From NCBI RefSeq assembly GCF_900496995.4, contig NC_044009.1:42865505-42929504 (forward strand): a stretch of DNA of 64,000 nt. The letters run 5' to 3'. The stretch is from Aquila chrysaetos chrysaetos. Taxonomy: Eukaryota; Chordata; Aves; Accipitriformes; Accipitridae. The stretch's first letter is position 1. Each line of letters starts with the position of its first letter. Below, one piece after another: positions 43,701 through 56,804 of the stretch. The notes beneath the pieces were generated by a model. It saw only the letters and a list, made by a program, of their open reading frames with translations, did not search any database and had not been told where the DNA came from. Made by a program: the position numbers and the translations under genes.

Positions 43701-45479
43701 CAGTGGGACACAAGTCAGCCCCTCTTAAAATAGCATTTAAAGAAGACAACAAGTCCCAGTGCATCTCGTATTGGCACCAACTTGCAACCATAAATTACTC
43801 AGGCGTGATCAAAAGACTGCGGAGGCTGCCAGTGTCCCATCCAGGGCACGGGCAGAGGAGACAACAGCCCTGGGCGCGCACGCGAGAAACACGGCTGTGC
43901 AGCTCCCTGGGCAGCACAGCCACGATCAGCACCGCTTGTGCCCATCTGCCTCACCCCCGAGCACAGAGACCCCCAGAGACCGGGGACAGCCTTTGCCGCA
44001 GCCCCAGCAGCGTTTCATTAAGTGAAATGACTGCTGGCAACTGAATCCATCTCTTTCCTTTTCCTGCTTTGTCCCGTAGACACCCAAAGCGGAGGATGGA
44101 CGTGGCTAACTAAAACGTCCTTGTCTTTCTGCAGCGATTTCCGATTCACCTGCCCCTCACCTGCATCGTGGCAGCCCAACCTAGCGATCCATCACAAATT
44201 ATTTGCATTGAGCAGACCCACGAGCGCGTGGCTGTCGCTAGATGAGCTCCATCTGAACCTCAGGATTTATGGCCGCATCCATACCACCAGTGCCACGGCC
44301 AGGATGGCATGGACTCACCCACAGCTTAGCTCCTTTAGCTGCTCTGAAAAACGGTGGAAACAGCAAGGATGAGGCAAAGAGCACATCACAAGGAACAAGG
44401 AGATAAATTATCAAATAGTTGGAGGAAAAAAGAATATAAACCCAAAGAAAATGAGGGCTTGACTATAACTGACATTATGCAAGAAGCGGAGGTGAAGAAG
44501 CATCTCCCACTCGCCTGGAAGAAGTCAGCACAGAAGAGGGCTGCAGGAGAGATGAGCACCTTGACTGCATGCTCTCCGCCCCGAGGTCTTTTGTTTGTTT
44601 TTTTTCTAAGCAGAAGGTACAAGTCCAGGCTCTGCTCCCGAAGTTCCTGTCGGAGATGGTCCCCAGCCAAGCGGGAGATCCAAAAAGCCTCTCAGAGCAG
44701 CTGGAACAAAGCTTTGCATCTGGAGCCACGTATGACAGAAAAGCTCAAATCTGTCTGCTCCAAACGTTGAGGAAGTTTGGATAGGGATGGAAGCGTGATG
44801 GCCAAGATCTGCCTCTCCTCTGACAGGTTAGCTGTAAGCAAAGAAGTTATTTCTCATTTTTAACACTCCAGGCCCAGAAATGGAAATGGTTTCTCTCACA
44901 GACACTGTCCAGTAGGAAAAACTCAAGCTGAAGGATTTTGTTTTCACGGTTGTAGCAAAGACAATATATCAGCTTGCAAGGCAAGGCCAACAGTGAGTGT
45001 GTATTAGATGGCATTTCTTGGGGTTTAGATGACTTTTTATTTTTTTAGATGACTTTTTTGCGGGGAGGTTTGTTGTTGTTTTAACCATTTCTTTCACAAA
45101 CTGATCTGTCTAGCAAGCATCACTGCCCTGTGAGTGCTGGCGAGTGGCAGAGGTGGCTTCTCCTCCCCTGCATTCCCCACCACACCGACCGCAACGGAAC
45201 AGCTGCCATTTGCAAATGCTTATCCCATAACAGCGACTGCTGCGCGGAAGGCAAATGTCTCCAGATTTATTTCAATTCCCCAAATTCATGATGAGTAGTC
45301 TGATTCTCAGAGAAAAGCTAAGGGCTAGCTAAGAAAGCCAAAGAAGAAGAAACCCAGAAACATGACCATTCACCTTGTGGAAAGCACGCCTTAAATCTTT
45401 CTCCTCTTTTTTTGGCTTTGTTTAGTCTAGTTTTGGATTTCTCTGCTGAAGACTGCTGGATCAAAAGGCATTTGTTTGA

Positions 45480-45980
45480 ACAAGGCACGCAGCGTGGGTT
45501 TGCTTCGCGCACTCCCTCGCCGTGCCACGTGCATCATCACCAAAGCCGCGCTGGGGGCTCACCCACCGTGGGAGCGGCACGGGTGGGCGACGGTGGCGTC
45601 AATAAGCGTTTGTGCTAAAATGCTGAGATTTGAGAGGATTCACAAACATGCTCGCAAACACCTGGGAGACAAACAAACGATGACGCGGCTGCGAATTACA
45701 CGTTTGCAAGGACAGCCGGAGAGCAGCGATTCGCAAACAGCGCTGCGGACGCGATGGGGCAGGTAAGCGAGCGCTGATGAGCGCACGAGCGGAGAGAGAT
45801 CGCATTGCAAAACCACGTATGGGCTGTCGCTTTACCCTGGTGCCTTCGCACGCACGCACTGACCCCCCCCAGCTGCATTCTGCTTGCACAAGATCCTCCG
45901 ACCCAAGGAGCGACGTTGACTTGGAGCCAGGCGAGAAACGCGTCCGGCGCTGCCGGTGCCGGGAGCCCGTGAGCCGGCCC
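45480..45980 (+). promoter_or_regulatory. Intergenic CpG-island-like cluster, candidate promoter
   Basis: Roughly 50 CpG dinucleotides occur in about 500 bases by eye, far above the surrounding sequence. The block contains a CACGTG E-box near 45527 and several TGACG-type half-sites (gatgacgcggc, gcgacgttgac). Inside it, GGGGCAG followed by GTAAGC (donor at 45763) is a near-perfect plus-strand 5' splice site. An ATG in good context (gcgATGG, 45754) sits just before the donor. It lies about 16 kb from the ZNF148 promoter and 10 kb from the SNX4 3' end, so neither gene explains it. A non-coding RNA promoter, an alternative promoter or an enhancer would fit. Strand is assigned only from the donor. 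Confidence 0.45.
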
Positions 45981-48900
45981 CGGGCCAGGCTGACAGGCAG
46001 CTCTGCAATTTGGCTCTGGCGGGAGCAAACGAGCACAGGTACAGACAAGATTTATTTTTCCTGTTGGAACACATTCGTCTGCAGATTAGCAGCTGCTCTG
46101 CGCGCACGAGTCTAGATACCGCCAGTTAACTCTTCTCTGCCAGCCTGCAGCCGTCCCGCTAGGCAAAACACTCATGCAGCAACAGCACCCAGCTCTCCAG
46201 CCAGTGTCTGGTTCCTCTGGGATTAGTGTCCTGCGCTTCAAGCACACAAACCCAGGTGCCAGAGGCACACTGACCTGCAAATTATTATTTAACTTTTTTT
46301 TTATTTTTAAGGGAAAGAGAAAGAAACATCTATAAGACAGGGGTTCCCTTTCCTAGAGAACAGCAAAGCTGGTGTTTCTGGACCAAATCCAAGAAAGCTC
46401 TGTAAAATTCCCAGTTTCTAATTTTTACAGACACAAAGAGGCCAAAATCTTCAAAAGCAAACCCACAGCAATCCTCTACAGCTTCTGTTCCTTATTTAGG
46501 GTAGACTACATCTGAAATCTAATTATCTCTCTACAACTCCCCGTGCAGTCGAGGCAGACAGAGAGGGATCTCCAGGGAACAATTCCTTCAACCTGCCTTA
46601 AACACCTACCTTGAGACACAACCGACTCCCTCTCACACCCAGCACCCAGGGATGCTACACAGAAATAACTCCAGATCCTGTCTTCTGCCACATGAGTCAG
46701 ACTGCACCTTTACACTTGGCAGAGCAGCTTGTCCTTCCAAATAGTAGCCTCTTCAAACACTTGGAGATGAAGGAACATCTTTGGTGTATGTTGACCCAAG
46801 GGACTAGCAGCAACGGTAAGATCAGTCAGCGAGAGGAGGCAATTTCACGGTTTGTGCTTTATTTTCCTTTCTTTGCCCGTATTATGGCAATCTAATAACT
46901 GGATTTAGAGTTCCCATACAGACACGCAAGTTTGCTTTTCCATTCATTGGATCCAGAAACGTCCCCTGTTCGGGGACAGCTGCCGAGACATAAACAGAAT
47001 ATGACACACTCTTACGGCCAGTCAGGGAAGCGCACCTCTTGCCTGCTGCAGCAGGAGAGGTTCCTGAGAAGTGAACGCTGGCCACCGTGCTACAAGAAAA
47101 TCGGTGGCCTAGAAAGCAAATGTTGGCACAGCAGTTGGGGAACTCTTGGGCAACCGAGCTGGAGAGGACTTGCCACTCACTCTGTAAGGAAGGTGGGGAA
47201 AAAAGAAAAGTGTCTGCAAGGGACGTGGGTCATATCAAAGCTAAGCAGGAGTCTCTGCAGGTTTTAAACACGAGACAAAAGGACAAAGCACCTTTGGCTG
47301 GAGACAGAAGAGGAAAGGGCAGAAGGACAAAAGGTGAGAGAAGCACTGCTGAACATGCCTGCTCAACCCAACCTGAAAGGCAAGCCATGCTGCCTACAGA
47401 GAGCTCTTCAATCACTGCAAAGCCCCACTTCTTTCCGGATAACAGAAAAACATCCTTCAAGGGACACAGCTCCTGCCTCTCCAGAGCCAATACATAAAAT
47501 GTAATTAAGCATGGCACGCTGTTCCAGTGGGAGGAGAGGCTGTGTACCATGGATGGCCACCGTATCAGTAGAAGCCACCCCAATTTTCTAAGCAACAGGC
47601 TCAGGCATACTAAACAACTCAAGAGAGATTGAACTAGCATGAAGGGAGGATGAAGAGGAGCAGCCGTTGAGCCAGTACGTTCAGAACAAAAGCGATGAAG
47701 GAAACGGGCTTGTTGCCCACACAGCAGTGCCAGAGGGGGTAACACACAAAATCAACTGTTATGACACATTTGCAGGCACAAACTTGGCACAGCGGTGTTA
47801 CCAACACCTGGTGGAAAGATTCACGTGCCAAAGCATTAACACCAATGGAAGGCAGAAACTTGGGTGGCAAGAGAGGAAGGGAAGGGGCATCCTCTGGCAA
47901 AGACAATAGGAACCGCTTTTAAACCAACAACCGCCTCTGCCCAGGCAGTGCAATCTGCCCAGGACCCCAAAAGGTGCTTTCTCACACCCCACACAGGCCC
48001 TTCTAACCCGAGGTGCCCACCCCCTGCTCTGTCTCACACAGCCAGTGTTGCTCCCGTGTGTTGCTCCTCAGATGAAAAAAAGTAACGCCAGCTCAGCTCC
48101 CGAGCAGGGCTATCTCCTAACCACAGCAGGTTCCTGTGAAAGTCAGGCCTTGAAGCCAAATTTATAAACAAACTCTTCCACCAGCTGAGCCTGTGTTGGC
48201 CAAACCTGACCTTACCCAAACCTCCAGCCGGGCTTGCAGAGCTCTGTGGTTTCTTTCCCCGTGCTTACCTCCAACCCTGCTCCTATTAAGGATATAGAGG
48301 GGAAATTATCTGTTATCTACCTACCCAAAGTGGGATCTTGCAACACAAAGGTTACCGGCTCCCAAAGCTGGGCTCCTGCAGCAGCTCACCCTCCGCTCAC
48401 ATGAGACCAGACGAATCCTGCCAACACCTCTAACCAGGAACGTGCTGCCCCGTGATCCTCCGGGAGCATCTCCGTTAGACCCGGCTCCCTGATCCCTGCG
48501 TGTTTGCCGGGGATCTCCAGTACCACAGTGCAAAAGCCATCCCGCTCCGGTAATGGGAATAGGGAGGAAGGAGAGCCTTCACCTGAATCGAGTCAAAAAT
48601 TCTCCAGGACCATGTGGCAAGGACCATCATTGAGGCATCTGTCCTACTGCTCACGTGTTTGCTGGCAATACAGCCCCGCTCCCTGGCTTACCATCTTTTT
48701 TTATTTAACTCTGGCACAGGGAGCTCTATAGTGGACATCAACATGGGAGAGAAAAAGGAAATGTTTTCAAATTTAAAAGTAACATGAAACCAAGCAACCA
48801 CTAAATTGCCTTGTAATTGCAATCATTATATTTGTTGGAAGGAAACAGAAAAAGACCCAGCTAAGCATTATGTAGTTAGCATTTTAAAGCTAAAAATAGC

Positions 48901-49619
48901 AGTAACTCCATCAGCAGGGAAAAGGGGTTTGAACAGAAAGTGAATGATCACCAACAATTATTTCTGAATATTTTTAAGTAAGCACCCTGAAATTGGAAAA
49001 GACAACACATGTTCAAATCGCTATCCTAGCTTAGAGGAGAAATAGAAACAGGTAAAGTATTATGGAGAGGGGAGGAATGGTAAAGCCAACCATAGAGAGA
49101 AGTTAGAGATTAGGAAAGATCAATTATCTATAAGGAAGCAAGATGTACTTAGGGAAGATTTAACACTGAGAAGGGTTTTAGATTTTGGAGGGAGGATAGT
49201 TCAGCTTCCCAGACCAAATGGTGTCTCTGGTCCGCAAATGAGCCCCCTCCACCAGTGAATATTCCTGACACTTTACATGGTTCAAAGGTTAATTCAGCAC
49301 TTCAGTTCTGAGATGTTGGAGAGTTTGGTCAAACTTCAGCAACAGCATAGAGTTACAATGCAATAACACGTTAAACTACGTAAGGATATGCTTTTCGCTT
49401 CATATAGGAGGATGCTAAAACCGAATCATACTCCATGTGCACTCTTCACCAACCATAGCTGTGCGTTAGCTCCATCACGAGGAGATAACTTCTCCTGAGT
49501 CACACCCAGGGTGCAGCGTTAGACATCAGCTTCTTCAATTAACGCCCATATCTGCAGATCCATATAGCTTCTTCTCAAGCTTACAGAAGTCCCAACGTGA
49601 GAGATCTCTGAACCATGGA

Positions 49620-50170
49620 CACTGGTTTTCAACAAGTCTTGAATTTCAGGAGAGATTCCACAAGGCTGGAGGGCGGCTAATATTTTGCCTGTTTATAAAA
49701 ATACGTAGTTAGAGAGATTGGATTATTATAGGCCTGTCAGTCTGAAAGTAATCCCTGGGGAAAGAATAGTTGATATAGAGTTAAAAGAGATTAATGCAAA
49801 ATAACATGTTCATGGAAAACAGATCTTGTCAAATGGATTCTCATTTTAATAGATTACGGTTTCCTTTATAGAGCAATAGTATTAATGCAGCAATTCACCA
49901 CGCCACAGCTTTCCTCATTCAGGTTGGGCCAGCCCTCTGAATAAGAAAGCAGAGAGCCAGCCTAGCATTCCTTAAAATAAATTAAAATCTGGCCAAAGGC
50001 TTCAGGACATAACTGGAAACAGGAACTCTTTGGGGTAGCGGGGTCCCGCTGGGATCTCGCATTGGCTCTGTGCCGGTCAGCCTCTTTACCAACAGCCTGG
50101 GCCGTAAGGGCATTACTGAGACCATGGGTGATGGAGCTGAAAATATTAGGGAGCTGCTAGAAGAAGGGGA
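49620..50170 (+). mobile_element. Decayed CR1-type LINE reverse-transcriptase fragment
   Basis: Two diagnostic reverse-transcriptase blocks can be read on the plus strand in the right order. Near 49717 the translation is YRPVSLKVIPGERIVD, matching the NYRPVSLTSVPGK block. Near 50040 it is GVPLGSRIGSV followed by SLFTNSL, matching the GVPQGSVLGP...LFxND block. Frames between them are broken. The element is old. It may extend rightward to about 50.4 kb, but the similarity fades. Confidence 0.6.
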
Positions 50171-53100
50171 GGCTTCGCTGCTGAGAAGCAGTGACCAGAG
50201 TCACCCGATGGAAGCAAACGAGCAGCACTTCGCTGCCAGACCCGGCACAGCTCCGTGCAGCCCCGCTGCGGTCAGGCTGGGGGAAGAGCCGCTCTGAAAG
50301 ACAGTGGGAGCACCAGACGTGGCTTGAAATGAGCAGCGATGGCCTCAGGGGCTGACGTGATCCACGGAGGAAAGCAGGGAATGTCACACGAGAGCGGGAA
50401 CGCTGCTGGGGCTATTGCAATGCCGCTCCAGTTTGGCAAACGCAGGACGAGAGGGACGTACGGCTCTGCCGCGTGGTCCAGGAGGGATCTTGCCGCAGCA
50501 GAAGGAGCCCATGGCTCTTCCCTGCTGCTCCCTGAGCATCCAGTGTCCGCAGGGCCATCAGAGGCGAGAAGGCAGGAGCCCACCAACACTTTGCTTGGAA
50601 GATAAAGACGACAAAGGAGACTGGAAATAGAGTCTATGCTTTTAGCCCCTGGAACAACCACCATGAGGTCTGGTCTCTCTGTCACCGGAGAGGTTCAAAG
50701 TTGGGATCAGAGAGCACACGCTTCAGAAAAGGCTAATTCAAAGCAGCAGTGGGCAAGGGCGACCTTCCCATCTCTTATACGGCAGTGCAGCTTACAGAAA
50801 CGGTCACAGGTCATTCCTTCCAACGACGCAGCCGGCACCACTTCCAAGCAATTATTAAAAAAAAAAAAAGGAAAAATACTGCTAGCTCAGAAGCCTGTGT
50901 TTTATGTCCAACTCACAGCAGCGTTTGCCCGTTGTGAAAGGCGCCCGAGGAACCTGCACACAAGCTGCAAATTACAGCGTAATACACGCCGTTATTAATA
51001 GCAACCTCCAGCAAGCCACGAATTCATCACTAAATCCTGCATGGAAATCTGTTCCAGTATAACCACCCCTTTGTGTTTAGGCACTCATTACACTACGGCT
51101 ATCGCGCTGGCCCTCGCACCTCTGAGCGGCAGGAGGGGAGTCGGTGGCATTTGCCTCCCTCCGGCCGCAGAGTTTTATTCCCTCCCCAGCGAGCCCGAGC
51201 TGCAGACCCACAAGAGGGCGGTCGGGGTCGCGTTTTTCCCTTCGACTACATCATTTTCCACCTTAGCATCCTGGGGAGGCTCACCACAAAGTCGCTTTTC
51301 ATCCTCTGTGGCCACTTACAGCTACTTTCTGAAGGGAACGTAATTGGTGTTATCGTACGCCACGATATATACAGATAACAGAAAACGTTTGCCGCAGATG
51401 AGAAGCTATTTATCAATCACAGTCCCCGGGATGCTTGGGGTATGTGGGGCAGCCTGTTTTACAGCTGCGTCAGCCAGCAGGCCCCCAGATCACATGGCTG
51501 ATCACGCTGGTGTTTGTAGGATCAGGGTGTCCACAGAGTCTATGCTGGGTTTTTAAAGACAAAAGCTGCTTTCTCCTATTTTTTTTTTATTGAGAAAATT
51601 CAAAGCAATCATATTAAAAATAGATAAAAATATTAGACAAAATTAAATCCATGTGAGCTCAAGAGAAATGTTACACCGTTATCAGTGTTGAACTCAGCTG
51701 TAAGACCATGGTCACTACCACCACAAGTTTCACTCAGACCTAGATACTATCATTAGAATTATATAGCTGTGTCTTTGACAGCTTTTGAAATTTCCTTACC
51801 TCCCGTTTCCACTTCCCTGGCTTTTTTTATTCCTCCAAAACAGAGGCCACACAGTGCTGCTTTCCCCTTCTCCTGCACAGCACAGCCCGCGGGTACAGAA
51901 GCTTTCCATCTGTTCTCCTCTCCAGTTCCTCCACCCATCCCATCTCTGCTCTCCCCCCTGCCTGTTCACCTTCTCTTGTCTCCTCCTTACCTCCTCATCC
52001 TCCTGTGCATCTCTCCTCAAAACCCCATCTTCCCTGACGTGCATACAGCTTAAGCCCCCCTTGCCTCTCCCAGCATGGTGCCATCTCCCCTTACCCTCCA
52101 AATACTCTGCACTTCCACTGTCTGGAGTTGTTTTCTTCCTAGTCCACCCAAGATCCTTTCCAACTTGGCTTTGTTTTGTGTTTTAGATACCTTCTGCAAC
52201 CAATCAAAGAAAAATTTATTTTTTTTTAAATAAAATACAGCATTGGGAAGGCCAGTCTATGCAAGCCATTCAAAAGCAACTAAAAAGGCAGCAAAAAAGG
52301 TTCCTCCTCTGCATTTGACCCTACAGAAGCGACAACTGCAAACTCCTTTTCATAACACTGTATCATACCAAGAAGCATCAGAAAACAGCAGCCAAAGAGT
52401 CACAATCTTTTGCTTACGCAGGAACCTGGGGCTCTCCAGACTGCCCAAAGCGGGAGGAGATACTCACCGCAGTCATACCGCAGAGGGGACCTACGTAAAA
52501 CCTCCTTGTTTCAGCTGGGGGGACAGCGAAGCCTCTGCCCTTTAAAGGGAGACATTTCCCTGCCTACCACCACCGCAGCAAGCACCCTGCCCTCCCCGGC
52601 GGCCACCCGCTAGAGGGAAGCAGCTCACGCAAGTTACTCTCCTGCAGTGCCAAGGTCTCTACAGGAGCTGGATCAAGAATGCGCATCCTTTGCAAGATAC
52701 CCCTGCCCTGAGACAGCCCAGCTCTGCTGGGGAAGCAGGAGGGAACCTGCCAGGCGGGAGCACTCAACCTGCAGGGCTTAGAGCAGACATTAACTTTGTG
52801 ACAGCAGCAAAGGCGACTGCTTTTGCTGGTGGTACACCAAGTATTCTATACTTGGATTTGGCACCAAAGCCTACGCTCTCATTCCACCCAGTTCCTTTGT
52901 TTGCATTATTTCTACGGCAGCCCTGTACCAGGACTTTCATTACACGGATCGTGCCTCCCCACAGAGCTCTAGGAGCAAATGCAGGACAGAGGCACCAGAG
53001 ATGTGCAGAACAGGAGGGCATAAGGAAACATAAATTAGAGCCCCGCCTCGCCATCGCACAGCAAGCGTGGGGAATTAAGACAACTTCCTTCCCTGTAATC

Positions 53101-53399
53101 CTTTAGGGGACATTTGAAAGTGTTTCTCGTTGTTTCAACTAAAATGCACAGAAGAATTTCAGTGGTAGGGAGAATCATACAGGGAAATACAGTCTCTCCC
53201 AGGATAAAGTGCTCACAGCCCAGCCGGCCACTCTGGGACTTCAGCCTTGCTCCACTGGCTCTGTCGTGTTTGGCCACAGCTGCCACTTTCCTCTGGCTCA
53301 CCCGCACAAGGCGACCTCCTCAGCGTGGACCTGAGCTCTGAGATTTGCTCTGCACTTGCCAAGGTAGTCCCTGCACACAGCTGCTAGGTTAACTCTGCT

Positions 53400-56130
53400 T
53401 TGGCTGACGTGCCAGATACTGAAATAATACATTTGAAAAAAAAATAGAGTTCATAAAAATACTTTTATCTTTCCATTTCAGCTGGCTCCCTTACCCTAGC
53501 TACATTTCAGGAGCAGGCAACAGTAGCAACTAAAACGTACTGACAAGTCAAGGTCCTGCTAGCAATGAGGAAGGTCAGGGATAGCATGAGTGGTGATAAT
53601 CCACCCAGCAAAGCTTCCTGGGACAGAAGCGACAGCTCCATCAGCAAAGCAGATGATCCATGTAGGTAAACTCTTTCATATACACCATTTTGTCCAGATT
53701 AAGTTAAAATGATCTACCTACCTGCTATTATCCTCAAGGCCTTCCACCAATTTTTGATGTTTACTGGATAATTGAAGGAAGCTCGTTGAGGCAAAGTGGA
53801 TCGAGTTAGAGACACTAAATCTGCACTGTAACTGGAAAAATGCACGCTTCACAAGTGTGCATTTGTCATGTGGACTCTATTAAGCACATGGAAACAGCCA
53901 TTAAGTAGATGATTTCCCCTTAAAAAGTTAAAAAGCTAGAAGACGGGGAGAAACCTTCACTGTTTGCTAAGATCCACAACTACACAGACCTCACGCAATG
54001 CTTTTCTGGAAACAGCAGAAGTAAAAGAAATACGGTTATTGCAAATTATCCTTAACTCACCTTTCACTCAATTTCTGTCAAACAACGCAAACCCTTTTCA
54101 AATGCATCTTCTCTTACCTAGATGAAGACACACATGAAATTCAGACAGCTAGTGCTGTTTGGGCAAAAACAAAGCAGGGATCAAAGCTGGCTTGTAATAA
54201 GCATCTAATTTTGGCCTTAGCACTATGTTCTTCACCTAAAAGGCAAATCAGCTAGTTGTGCACAATTTACTAAAATTTTAAACGCAAGTTCAGAGGCCAT
54301 TTGAGAGCTAAGATGGTCAAGAACCAATTTCAAGAAATTGAACAGCAGTTGTCAGAATTGGGAAGACAGCATTTTTACAAAAAAACAACATAACAAAAAT
54401 ATCAAAGAGCAATTTTATTTAGCTTATTTGGCACAAAAAACTTACAAGAACAGTTTTGTTCCCTTCTTAAATTTAGTACAACTAGCGAGGAAAAAAAGGC
54501 ATACTAATACATTTAATAAGCTGTACAGCAAGTGAAATGTGGAAAGAGGCACCAGAAAGATTTACCAAAAATCAAAGTGCATGAAAAATACCTACTCTAA
54601 GCGCCTCATGGTATTGTATTAAGGCACCACTCCTTTAGAAGGTTTACTGAATACATCAAGTGTGCAACTTCTTGGTTTGGAATGTAAGAGTCCTTCAGCC
54701 TGTATCGGAACTGGATACTGCAACCTCTGAACAGAACGCTTCTCCTTGTAAATGTTAAATGGAGACACCTCTTTCTGCCCAACATCATCTCTCAGCCAGG
54801 AGTGTCACTGTCATACGCTTTGAAAAAGCCAACACAGGTTATCAGAGTGACCAGCATTTTACTTCAGAGTTTTAAGCTGTAGTGTACACCAGGCCTACAA
54901 ATTCTTTACAATGGTTTCATAGAAAAGAAATGCTGCAGAGACAAAAGTAACATGGGACATATCAGTAACTACATTTAGATAATTTATCAAAATAATCTTT
55001 AAGGACTTCCTGGAGTATCTATTAAAAAAAATTTAAAAAAAAAAAAAATCAAAATCTGAGTAGTGTTATAATCCAGAATAATTAAATACATTTTTCAACA
55101 GAATATTACAAAGCTTCCTTTAGGACTAGCAATCAAGTCTGACAAATTCCACAAGACTTCAGGAACTTTAATTAAGTATGTAGAAAAAGCCCAATATTAG
55201 ACAGTGGTAAGTGTTTTTCATAATGGGAAACATTTAATGTAAGTACCTGTAACTACAAATCATGTTATCCTGGTGTATATATATGCACATATATATACAC
55301 ACACACACACTGAAACATCATTACAAGAGCCAAATACACACCTTGGTTCCTTGTGGATTCTGCACATCACTGCTGTTAAGTACTACAGAAGTTGCACGAG
55401 GTTTTTTATTTCAGCATCTTCATTAAGAACTGTTCTTTCAAGAACTAAACTGCTTCAGTTACAAGAAGAGGTACCACAGGCCAGATTCACATCTAGCGTA
55501 AACAGGTTCCAAACAACCAAACAGAAGTTGCATCTGCTTCTTACCAGCTTTGACTTTGGTTTTGCTGCTCAGCTGGATCACCAGTCTCCTTTACTTGCAG
55601 GAAGAAGTTTGATAAGAAATCAATGCCCATATCAAAACTTAAGTGGGAACCAGTAAATGCAGAATATTGTATCAAACCATTATACAACACCTCTACTGTA
55701 GAGTTTCAAACATCTCAGGAGCTTGAGACTGCTTAACCTGAACTCTGGAAAAGCACATTTCCCTATGGACAGGCAAAGGCATTTAAATATGAACCCTAGG
55801 CGTTACAGTAATTCATTTTTTGTCCTCTTACGGTGTAGACCTCAAGAACACAACTGTGTGTCCCATTATAAAACCAAAGCACCCTTGAGCATTAAAAATT
55901 CTAAACAGCAAGGACTGAAAAGAAGGGCATCTGGAAGTGATCTACACATTACAGAGCATGGTGTTTCACAAGTCTCAGAACAGTTCAGTTCATACTTTCT
56001 GGGATAACTTTCCCTATACCTTTGCCCCAATACAGAGCTGTAGTTTTCAGTAACTCTTTTACCCCTGAATTATTTGCTACCACATATAAAACATGCCACA
56101 GAAGTGGCAGTTGGGGCTAAACATTTAATA
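53400..56130. other. AT-rich interval downstream of SNX4
   Basis: No gene was recognised. A mixed (TA)n/(AC)n tract lies at 55276-55310 and an A-rich run near 55022-55049. Part of the right end could belong to a longer SNX4 3' untranslated region if the proximal poly(A) signal is not used. Confidence 0.5.
55276..55310. repeat. (TA)n/(CA)n microsatellite
   Basis: TATATATATGCACATATATATACACACACACACAC-type alternation, directly visible, intergenic. Confidence 0.85.
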
Positions 56131-56147
56131 ACATGTCCTTTTTGTCC

Positions 56148-56153
56148 TTTATT
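56148..56153 (-). terminator. Candidate SNX4 poly(A) signal
   Basis: TTTATT on the plus strand is AATAAA in the SNX4 transcript, about 150 nt after the stop codon. Another AATAAA lies near 56200. Either could define the transcript end; neither is proven. Confidence 0.35.
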
Positions 56154-56301
56154 AACAATTACAATCAGCAGAAAGAAAAACTATTCACTCAACTCATTTA
56201 TTTCATGATTTATATGTAAGTCATGTAGCAACTTAACATTGGTGTTATACATTTGTGCTTCCGTTCTCGGGCACTTGGAGGAGGAATTCATTTCCAGATA
56301 A

Positions 56302-56349
56302 TCACATCTTGCTGAAGCATTCCTTTGCATTTGTCCAAACTTGAATTCC
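56302..56349 (-). CDS. SNX4: SNX4 last coding exon
   Basis: After the acceptor TTTTTTTTAAAG the exon starts at 56349 and encodes GIQVWTNAKECFSKM followed by TGA at 56304-56302. It has only 48 coding bases and completes the C-terminus. The upstream intron is short (340 nt). The 3' untranslated region continues leftward. Confidence 0.95.
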   Translation of the reverse strand, partial: GIQVWTNAKECFSKM

Positions 56350-56689
56350 CTTTAAAAAAAAGTTAAAAATCAATAGGTGGAAATACACTTTATTTGCAAA
56401 CCTCATCAACAGACTTTCTTCCACAGAAGACTCTACAAAAAAGGTCCCACAGAACTTCACGCAAGAATAAGGCAGAGACCACACTGGAATTGGACCACAC
56501 TGCCTATTGCACATATATATCAACATTAACATGTCACTGAGTTAGAGCAGGACGGAGTATGTGGGAGGTTTTACGCTAGTGACTTCCAACCTTCTGTGAC
56601 TGCCATGTTCCTAGTTATTGAAAGCTTGCATCTGATCCCCTGCTGATATGATAAATACACTAGCCTGGCCTTTCACAAGCTAAACGTAC
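56350..56689 (-). other. SNX4 last intron
   Basis: A 340-nt intron with consensus GT-AG ends and a pyrimidine-rich acceptor. No other feature was seen. Confidence 0.85.
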
Positions 56690-56804
56690 CTTTTTGCACA
56701 TGCTAATCTGCATAACAGCATAGCTTATAAGCGCCTCCTTCAAATCGTGATTCTTTTGCTCTTTAAACCGTTCAATGTCAGCCCAGGCACTTTTCACAAA
56801 GTCT
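56690..56804 (-). CDS. SNX4: SNX4 penultimate coding exon
   Basis: Acceptor AATTCCAG precedes base 56804 and the donor GTACGT starts at 56689. The 115-nt exon finishes the arginine codon and encodes DFVKSAWADIERFKEQKNH, then DLKEALISYAVMQISMCKK, ending in phase 0. It forms the long last BAR helix, with the conserved WADIERFKEQK stretch. Confidence 0.96.

Larger units (their letters stand above)
41500..53400. other. GC-richer intergenic domain without recognised protein gene
   Basis: Compared with the flanks, this block has more G+C and more CpG, and therefore more chance open frames on both strands. The longest (near 42.0-42.6, 43.4-44.0, 45.6-46.1 and 47.2-47.7 kb) have low-complexity, Pro/Ser/Arg-rich translations with no domain. 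Two features stand out: the CpG cluster near 45.5-46.0 kb and a decayed LINE at 49620-50170. A milder CpG cluster lies near 51.09-51.25 kb. Confidence 0.5.

Noticed and set aside
43430..44044. 204-codon plus-strand open frame
   Set aside because: Starts from TTG, has no recognisable domain and competes with opposite-strand frames; no splice context makes it part of a gene.
47230..47745. 171-codon minus-strand open frame with hydrophobic stretches
   Set aside because: Hydrophobic runs come from a pyrimidine-rich composition on that strand; no start context, family motif or conserved domain was seen.
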